NCBI RefSeq assembly: GCF_021168555.1
Contig: NZ_JAJOZS010000004.1
Location: 1 to 64,000, forward strand
Direction of reading: 5' to 3'
Source: Stenotrophomonas sp. MMGLT7
GTDB lineage: Bacteria; Pseudomonadota; Gammaproteobacteria; Xanthomonadales; Xanthomonadaceae
Length of the DNA: 64,000 nucleotides
This document shows, in pieces, positions 59,353-64,000 of the stretch; position 1 is the stretch's first letter; the number at the start of each line of letters is the position of its first letter. The position numbers and the translations under genes are program-made. Under the pieces are notes generated by a model, which ran no database searches, was not told the origin of the DNA, and saw only the letters and a program-made list of their open reading frames with translations.

Positions 59353-60303
59353 ATGAACCTGCGTGATCTCAAGTATCTGGTGGCCCTGGCCGACCACAAG
59401 CACTTCGGTCGCGCCGCAGCGGCGTGCTTCGTCAGCCAGCCCACGCTGTCCACCCAGATCAGAAAGCTGGAGGACGAACTGGGCGTGCCGCTGGTCGAGC
59501 GCGCCCCGCGCAAGGTGATGCTGACCCCGGCCGGCCGCGAGGCGGCGGCACGCGCGCGCGGCATCGTCGCCGAGGTCGAGCAGATGAAGGAGGCCGCGCG
59601 CCGCAGCCAGGACCCGGAAGCCGGCAGCGTGCGCCTGGGCATCTTCCCCACCCTGGGCCCGTACCTGCTGCCGCACGTGATCCCGCAGATCCGCCAGCGC
59701 TTCCCGCAACTGGAACTGCTGCTGGTGGAGGAGAAGAGCGACCTGCTGCTGACCCAGCTGCGCGAAGGCAGGCTCGACGCGGCGATCCTGGCGCTGCCGC
59801 TGCACGACGACCAGTTGCATACCGAGTTCCTGTTCGAGGAGCCGTTCGTGCTGGCGGTGCCGGAGGAACACCCGCTGGCCCGGCGCGGCGCGCTGGACCT
59901 GTCCGAACTGCACGACCTGCGCCTGCTGCTGCTCGAGGACGGCCACTGCCTGCGCGACCAGGCGCTGGACGTGTGCCACCTGGCCGGCACCAGCGAGAAG
60001 TCCGGCTTCCAGGCCACCAGCCTGGAGACGCTGCGGCAGATGGTCGCCGCCAACGTCGGCGTGACCCTGCTGCCGATGCTGGCTGTCAAGCCGCCGGTGG
60101 CGCCCTCGCCCAACCTGCGCCTGCTCGATTTCCGCGACCGCCCGCGCCCGAACCGCCGCATCGCCATGGCGTGGCGCCGCAGCTCGGCGATGGCCGCGTT
60201 CCTGGAGCGGCTGGCGCAGGTGTTCCGCGCGCTTCCGCCGGAACTGCTCAGCCTGGATGCCGCCGGCGAGGAAGGCCAATCGCGCAGGATCGCCGCCGCC
60301 TGA
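59353..60303 (+). CDS. oxyR: Hydrogen peroxide-sensing regulator OxyR
   Basis: OxyR is the LysR-type activator of peroxide defence genes. The 316-residue protein has the N-terminal helix-turn-helix (FGRAAAACFVSQPTLSTQIR, residues 18-37). The sensor cysteines are C199 and C208 in DGHCLRDQALDVC, exactly the E. coli positions, so it should form the activating disulfide. It lies 245 bases after ahpF in the same orientation. The binding site before ahpC fits its known motif. Confidence 0.98.
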   Translation: MNLRDLKYLVALADHKHFGRAAAACFVSQPTLSTQIRKLEDELGVPLVERAPRKVMLTPAGREAAARARGIVAEVEQMKEAARRSQDPEAGSVRLGIFPTLGPYLLPHVIPQIRQRFPQLELLLVEEKSDLLLTQLREGRLDAAILALPLHDDQLHTEFLFEEPFVLAVPEEHPLARRGALDLSELHDLRLLLLEDGHCLRDQALDVCHLAGTSEKSGFQATSLETLRQMVAANVGVTLLPMLAVKPPVAPSPNLRLLDFRDRPRPNRRIAMAWRRSSAMAAFLERLAQVFRALPPELLSLDAAGEEGQSRRIAAA

Positions 60304-60446
60304 TCGCGCGGGGTCGCATCCGCGCGCGATTGTCCGGACAATGGAAGCAGGGCGACGCCGTCGGCGCCGCCCTTTGCGCGTTCCCTCCGGGGCACGCTCC
60401 ATGCCGGCATGCCCGATACGGGCATGCGCCATCCAGGAGGATTCCG

Positions 60447-60893
60447 ATGACATCGCAACACCGCAGTGGCCTGCCGCCTTCGGCCGTCGCCCCGCCCCTG
60501 ACCATTTCCAGCCGCGACCTCGCCCGCCTGGAAGCCCTGCTCGACTCCCCCGCGCTGAGCCGGCATCCGGCCGCGATCGCGCTGTCGGGCGAACTGGCGC
60601 GCGCCAACGTCCTGCCGCCCGAGCAGATCCCCGAAGGCGTGGTCACCATGCATTCGCGGGTGGACTGCGAGGACGAGCTCAACGGCGAACGGCACAGCCT
60701 CACCCTGGTCTATCCGCACGAGGCCGACGTCGAGCGCGGCCGCGTATCGGTGCTGGCGCCGGTCGGCAGCGCGCTGCTGGGCCTGAGCGTGGGCCAGTCG
60801 ATCGACTGGCAGGCGCCGGGCGGACGCCCGCTGCGACTGCGCGTGAGCGCCATCCATTACCAGCCCGAGGCAGCGGGCGACCTGCACCGCTGA
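60447..60893 (+). CDS. rnk: Regulator of nucleoside diphosphate kinase-type protein
   Basis: Rnk is a GreA/GreB-related protein that binds RNA polymerase and was named for its effect on nucleoside diphosphate kinase. The 148-residue product starts behind a strong CAGGAGG site. It has an N-terminal short helical part and the GreA/B C-terminal FKBP-like domain with SVLAPVGSALLGLSVGQSI. The long Gre coiled coil is absent, as expected for Rnk. It lies between oxyR and tal. Confidence 0.9.
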   Translation: MTSQHRSGLPPSAVAPPLTISSRDLARLEALLDSPALSRHPAAIALSGELARANVLPPEQIPEGVVTMHSRVDCEDELNGERHSLTLVYPHEADVERGRVSVLAPVGSALLGLSVGQSIDWQAPGGRPLRLRVSAIHYQPEAAGDLHR

Positions 60894-60937
60894 GCACGCT
60901 ACCTTAGCGGCGAGGCCGAACACGAGTGACCAAGCAC

Positions 60938-61903
60938 ATGACAACCCCCGTTTCCAAGCTGGCGCAGCTGCGCGAACTGTCCGTGGTGGTGGCCGATACC
61001 GGCGACTACGAGGCCATCAAGCGCCTGCAGCCGGTCGACTGCACCACCAACCCCACGCTGGTGAAGAAGGCGCTGGACCTGCCGGTCTACGCCGGACTGA
61101 TAGAGCGCGAGCTGGCCTGGGGCCGGCAGCAGGCCGGCGACTGCGGCGCGGTGGTGGACGAAGTGGCCGACCGCCTCACCGTCGGCGTGGGCGCCATGCT
61201 CGCCGGGCTGGTGCCCGGCCGCGTCTCCACCGAGGTCGACGCCGACCTGTCCCACGACACCGCCGCCACCGTGGCCAAGGCGCGCCGGTTCGTCGCCATG
61301 TACGCCGAACGCGGCGTGCCGCGCGACAAGGTGCTGATCAAGATCGCCGCCACCTGGGAAGGCATCCAGGCCGCGCGGCAGCTGCAGGCCGAGGGCATCG
61401 ACTGCAACCTGACGCTGATCTTCAACCCGACCCAGGCGCTGGCCTGCGCCGAGGCCGGCGCGTTCCTGATCTCGCCGTTCGTCGGCCGCATCCTCGACTG
61501 GTACGTGGCCCGCGGGCAGACCCCGGCCAGCATCGACGAGGACCCCGGGGTGATCTTCGTGCGCGCGGTGTATGCCGGCTTCAAGCGCCGCGGCTTCGCC
61601 ACCGTGGTGATGGGCGCCTCGTTCCGCTCCACCGCGCAGGTCGAGGCGCTGGCCGGCTGCGACCGCCTGACCATCTCGCCGGAACTGCTGGAAAAGCTCG
61701 ACGCCGATTGCGGCCCGCTGCCGCGCAAGCTGGCGCCCGGCGAGGTGGACAAGCGGGAGGAGGCGCCGGTGGACGCGGCCCGCTTCGCCGCCGCCCTGGC
61801 CGCCGACCCGATGGCCAGCGAGAAGCTGGCCGGCGGCATCGCCACCTTCGCCCAGGACCTGCAGGCGCTGCGCGCGCTGATCGCCGAACGGCTGGCCGCG
61901 TAG
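60938..61903 (+). CDS. tal: Transaldolase
   Basis: Transaldolase moves a dihydroxyacetone unit between sugar phosphates in the pentose phosphate pathway. The 321-residue product (start [12 protein letters not shown]; a GTG four codons upstream is possible) has Asp in [18 protein letters not shown], and the Schiff-base Lys in [16 protein letters not shown]-terminal SPELLEKLD fits the TalB type. It supplies NADPH-linked flux that AhpF/AhpC would draw on, but a functional link is only suggestive. Confidence 0.97.
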   Translation: MTTPVSKLAQLRELSVVVADTGDYEAIKRLQPVDCTTNPTLVKKALDLPVYAGLIERELAWGRQQAGDCGAVVDEVADRLTVGVGAMLAGLVPGRVSTEVDADLSHDTAATVAKARRFVAMYAERGVPRDKVLIKIAATWEGIQAARQLQAEGIDCNLTLIFNPTQALACAEAGAFLISPFVGRILDWYVARGQTPASIDEDPGVIFVRAVYAGFKRRGFATVVMGASFRSTAQVEALAGCDRLTISPELLEKLDADCGPLPRKLAPGEVDKREEAPVDAARFAAALAADPMASEKLAGGIATFAQDLQALRALIAERLAA

Positions 61904-61992
61904 CGGGGCGGTGCGCCGGCCGGGGCCGCAAGGCCCCGCGCGCGAAGGCTAGTCTCCGCCACACGTGCCCGGCTCGACCGGCAATCATGTGG

Positions 61993-62056
61993 CCCGGATA
62001 AGCGAAGAAGCGCAGCCGCGACGACCGCCGACCCGGCTGCGCTTCGCTTACCCGGG
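61993..62056. repeat. CCCGGATAAGCGAAG..CTTCGCTTACCCGGG inverted repeat
   Basis: Left arm 61993-62017 and right arm 62035-62056 are inverted, with a 3-base insertion in the left arm. It is related to the repeat after ppk2 (31756-31814) and lies 90 bases after the tal stop. The rest of the 264-base spacer shows nothing else I recognise. Confidence 0.8.
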
Positions 62057-62167
62057 CTGCGCCACCGCCGATCCGTGGCGCAACGCGCCGGCAACGCCGT
62101 CTTCGCGCGGCCGCAGCATCGCCGCTGGCATGATCGCCTGCCCCTGGCAGTGGCACGGAGACGAGGC

Positions 62168-62746
62168 ATGGCGAAGATCGCGACGGTGATGGTCGATGGC
62201 GTGGCGGACTGGGAGATCGGCGTGGTGCTGCCGGCCGCGCGCGAATGGTTCGGCGACGAGGTGGTCACCGCCAGCATCGACGGCCGCCCGCTGGACTCGA
62301 TCGGCGGGCTGCGCATCGCCCCCCAGTTCGCCCTGTCCGACCTGGACCCGCTCGAGGCCGACCTGTGGATCCTGCCCGGAAGCGATCGCTGGCAGGCCGG
62401 CGAGATCCCCGGGCTGAGCGCGCTGCTGGACCAGCGCGTGCGGCAGGGCCGGGCGGTGGCCGCGATCTGCGGCGCCACGCTGGCGCTGGCCTATGCCGGC
62501 CTGCTCGACGAGCGTCCGCACACGAGCAACTCGCTGCAGTTCCTGCAGCAGCACCTGCCCGGCTACGCCGGCCAGGCGTGGTACCGGGACCTGCCGGTGG
62601 TGAGCGAAGCCGGGCTGGTGACGGCGCCGGGCACCAGCCCGGCGTCCTTCGCCTGCGCCTGCCTGCAGTGGCTGCATCCCGAGCGCGGGAGCGAGATCGA
62701 GCGGGTGCGCGCGCAGTTCGCCGCCGAGTTCGCCGGCAAGCGCTGA
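62168..62746 (+). CDS. DJ-1/PfpI family protein
   Basis: The family includes glyoxalase III, deglycase-like and chaperone-like proteins as well as peptidase-like members. The 192-residue product starts MAKIATVMVDGVADWE, behind GAGACGAGG. It has the nucleophile-elbow cysteine C101 in AAICGATLALA and an early acidic residue near position 16, as the fold requires. It stands alone between tal and a convergent L,D-transpeptidase gene. The reaction cannot be assigned from sequence alone. Confidence 0.88.
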   Translation: MAKIATVMVDGVADWEIGVVLPAAREWFGDEVVTASIDGRPLDSIGGLRIAPQFALSDLDPLEADLWILPGSDRWQAGEIPGLSALLDQRVRQGRAVAAICGATLALAYAGLLDERPHTSNSLQFLQQHLPGYAGQAWYRDLPVVSEAGLVTAPGTSPASFACACLQWLHPERGSEIERVRAQFAAEFAGKR

Positions 62747-62756
62747 GCCCGGCGCC

Positions 62757-63815
62757 TCAGTGCGGCGCCTCCGGCGGGTCGGAGTCGATCACCTGGATCG
62801 GCTGGCCGGTGGTCTGCGGCAGCACCTGCGCGTCGGTAGCCACCATCACCGTGCCCGGCGCCAGCAGCGGCAGCACCTGCGCCTTGAACGCCTGCGGGAT
62901 CACGATCTGCTCGGCCTCGTCCGCGCTGAGCACCTGCCCGGCATCGTCCTCGTGCCCGGGCACGCCGATGGCGATCCACGACGGCAGCGGCGCGTTGGCC
63001 GCGGCGGCGGCATCGGCCGGCGGCACGTAGCCGTCGGCGACGATGTAGGCACGGGTGCCGGTGCGCGGCTGCGACTCGTCGAGCTGGATGCGGGTACGGC
63101 CGATCTCGATGCCGTCGCGGTAGACGAACGCGATGCGGTCGCTGCGGCTGAGCACGATCGACAGCGGCCCGGCCTTGGGCGCGCGCTCGGGCTCCCAGCG
63201 CCACGGCCGGCCATCCTCCAGCAGCAGGTCCACGGTCTTGCCGGTGGCCGGATCGATCGGGCTGAGCGGCCCCGGATGCACCAGGTCCACCGGCGCCTTG
63301 CCGGCCTCGGACACCACCACGGTCATGCCCATGTTGGACGCCTCGAACAGCTTCTCGGCGAACGCGGTGGGCAGGTGGATGCAGCCGTGCGACTCCGGGT
63401 AGCCCGGCAGGCCGCCCGCGTGCAGCGCCACCCCGCCCCAGGTCAGGCGCTGCTGGTAGGGCATGGGCGCGTTGTTGTACTGGTTGGAGCGGTGGTCCTT
63501 GTCCTTCTGCAGGATGGTGAACACGCCGGTCGGGGTCTCGTAGCCCTTCTTGCCGCTGCTGATCGTGGACACCCCGACCAGGATGCCGTTGCGATAGACG
63601 TAGGCCCGCTGCTCGGTAAGGCTGACCACCACCGCCATCGGCCCCAGCGTCCTGCTGTCGCCGCCCCAGATCCACTGGCCCGGCTTGAGCTGTGCCGGCG
63701 GCGTGTCCACGCTGCTGGACTGGCGCGCGCCCCAGGTCGGTACCGCCAGTGCCGGGCAGGCGGTCAGGGCCAGGACGAAGGCGAGCAGCCAGCGCGCGGG
63801 AACGGGTCGGGACAT
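62757..63815 (-). CDS. L,D-transpeptidase with a second degenerate YkuD-like domain
   Basis: L,D-transpeptidases cross-link peptidoglycan or attach lipoproteins to it in the periplasm. The 352-residue product has a signal peptide (to about residue 24). A YkuD domain at residues 58-170 holds the catalytic motif HAGG...SHGCIHLP with C145. A second half (216-330) repeats the fold: GPLSIVLSRSDRIAFVYRDG parallels GPMAVVVSLTEQRAYVYRNG, and EQIVIPQAFKAQVL parallels HGCIHLPTAFAEKL. The catalytic Cys and His are gone from this copy. The gene ends 10 bases from the convergent DJ-1 gene. Confidence 0.9.
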   Translation of the reverse strand: MSRPVPARWLLAFVLALTACPALAVPTWGARQSSSVDTPPAQLKPGQWIWGGDSRTLGPMAVVVSLTEQRAYVYRNGILVGVSTISSGKKGYETPTGVFTILQKDKDHRSNQYNNAPMPYQQRLTWGGVALHAGGLPGYPESHGCIHLPTAFAEKLFEASNMGMTVVVSEAGKAPVDLVHPGPLSPIDPATGKTVDLLLEDGRPWRWEPERAPKAGPLSIVLSRSDRIAFVYRDGIEIGRTRIQLDESQPRTGTRAYIVADGYVPPADAAAAANAPLPSWIAIGVPGHEDDAGQVLSADEAEQIVIPQAFKAQVLPLLAPGTVMVATDAQVLPQTTGQPIQVIDSDPPEAPH

Positions 63816-63963
63816 GCGGAACTTCCGTCGCGGAGATGGCCGACAGTCTAGGGTGCCGGGCGCACAGATGCGTCATCGCCATGTCTTCATTGCCAGCGGC
63901 CATGACGCCGGTCCCGCCGCTGCGTCTACTTTCGCGGCTCGTCCCTGCTTGGCCGCCACGACC

Positions 63964-64000
63964 ATGACCACAGCCCGTTTCAGTCGCCGCGTCTTCCTTG
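63964..64000 (+). CDS. Partial CDS, start of a probable Tat-exported protein
   Basis: Only the first 12 codons lie in the window: MTTARFSRRVFL. The SRRVFL match to the twin-arginine signal (S/T-R-R-x-F-L) suggests a protein exported folded by Tat. No strong Shine-Dalgarno sequence is visible, so both the start and the call are tentative. Confidence 0.4.
   Translation, partial: MTTARFSRRVFL

Overview
The window is high-GC chromosomal DNA from a gammaproteobacterium, most likely of the Xanthomonadaceae/Lysobacteraceae. The evidence is the tRNA-Tyr/Gly/Thr-tuf-tRNA-Trp-secE order, a close relative of the Xanthomonas GT41 O-GlcNAc-transferase-like enzyme, a proline iminopeptidase whose catalytic Ser110 has the Xanthomonas numbering, and several families of dispersed palindromic repeats typical of this group. 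I cannot fix the genus from the sequence. No prophage, insertion sequence, plasmid gene, rRNA gene or CRISPR array is visible.

Positions 1-24.3 kb are almost entirely information-processing genes on the minus strand. In transcription order (right to left) they are: a TPR protein, lolB, ispE, tRNA-Gln, prs, rplY, pth and ychF; then tRNA-Tyr, tRNA-Gly, tRNA-Thr, tuf copy 2, tRNA-Trp, secE and nusG; then rplK, rplA, rplJ, rplL, rpoB and rpoC; then the str operon rpsL, rpsG, fusA and tuf copy 1. Clear promoters precede the tRNA-tuf unit, rplK and rpsL. The two tuf genes and their 3' flanks are identical, which points to gene conversion. Known rifampicin and streptomycin target sites are wild type.

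Positions 26.6-36.2 kb are mostly plus strand: hemA-prfA, a GT41 glycosyltransferase, ppk2, wrbA-DUF2069, a one-domain asparaginase-like protein and ybaK. A minus-strand block of yihY, a TlpA-like lipoprotein and acyP lies among them. Positions 36.4-46.6 kb carry a mannitol dehydrogenase-family gene, a secreted S8 protease, ilvE, sufT, a sigma factor/DUF3619-like/DUF3106 operon and a large DUF1631 gene. Positions 46.9-54.3 kb carry a nitroreductase, a chain of exonuclease, Nudix and N-formylglutamate amidohydrolase genes, a divergent MFS/LysR pair, a transglutaminase-like protein and a Gly-rich exported protein.

Positions 54.6-64 kb hold pip, prmC, the peroxide-defence set ahpC-ahpF-oxyR with a visible OxyR site and promoter, rnk, transaldolase, a DJ-1/PfpI protein, a two-domain L,D-transpeptidase and the first codons of a probable Tat substrate.

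Nearly all genes are ordinary core genes. The least explained structure is in the spacers: at least five families of inverted-repeat elements, some inside essential operons. They include an element with perfect 38-bp terminal inverted repeats, a large hairpin between ahpC and ahpF, and a repeat that has become the C-terminus of an exonuclease. I saw no convincing new multi-gene system.
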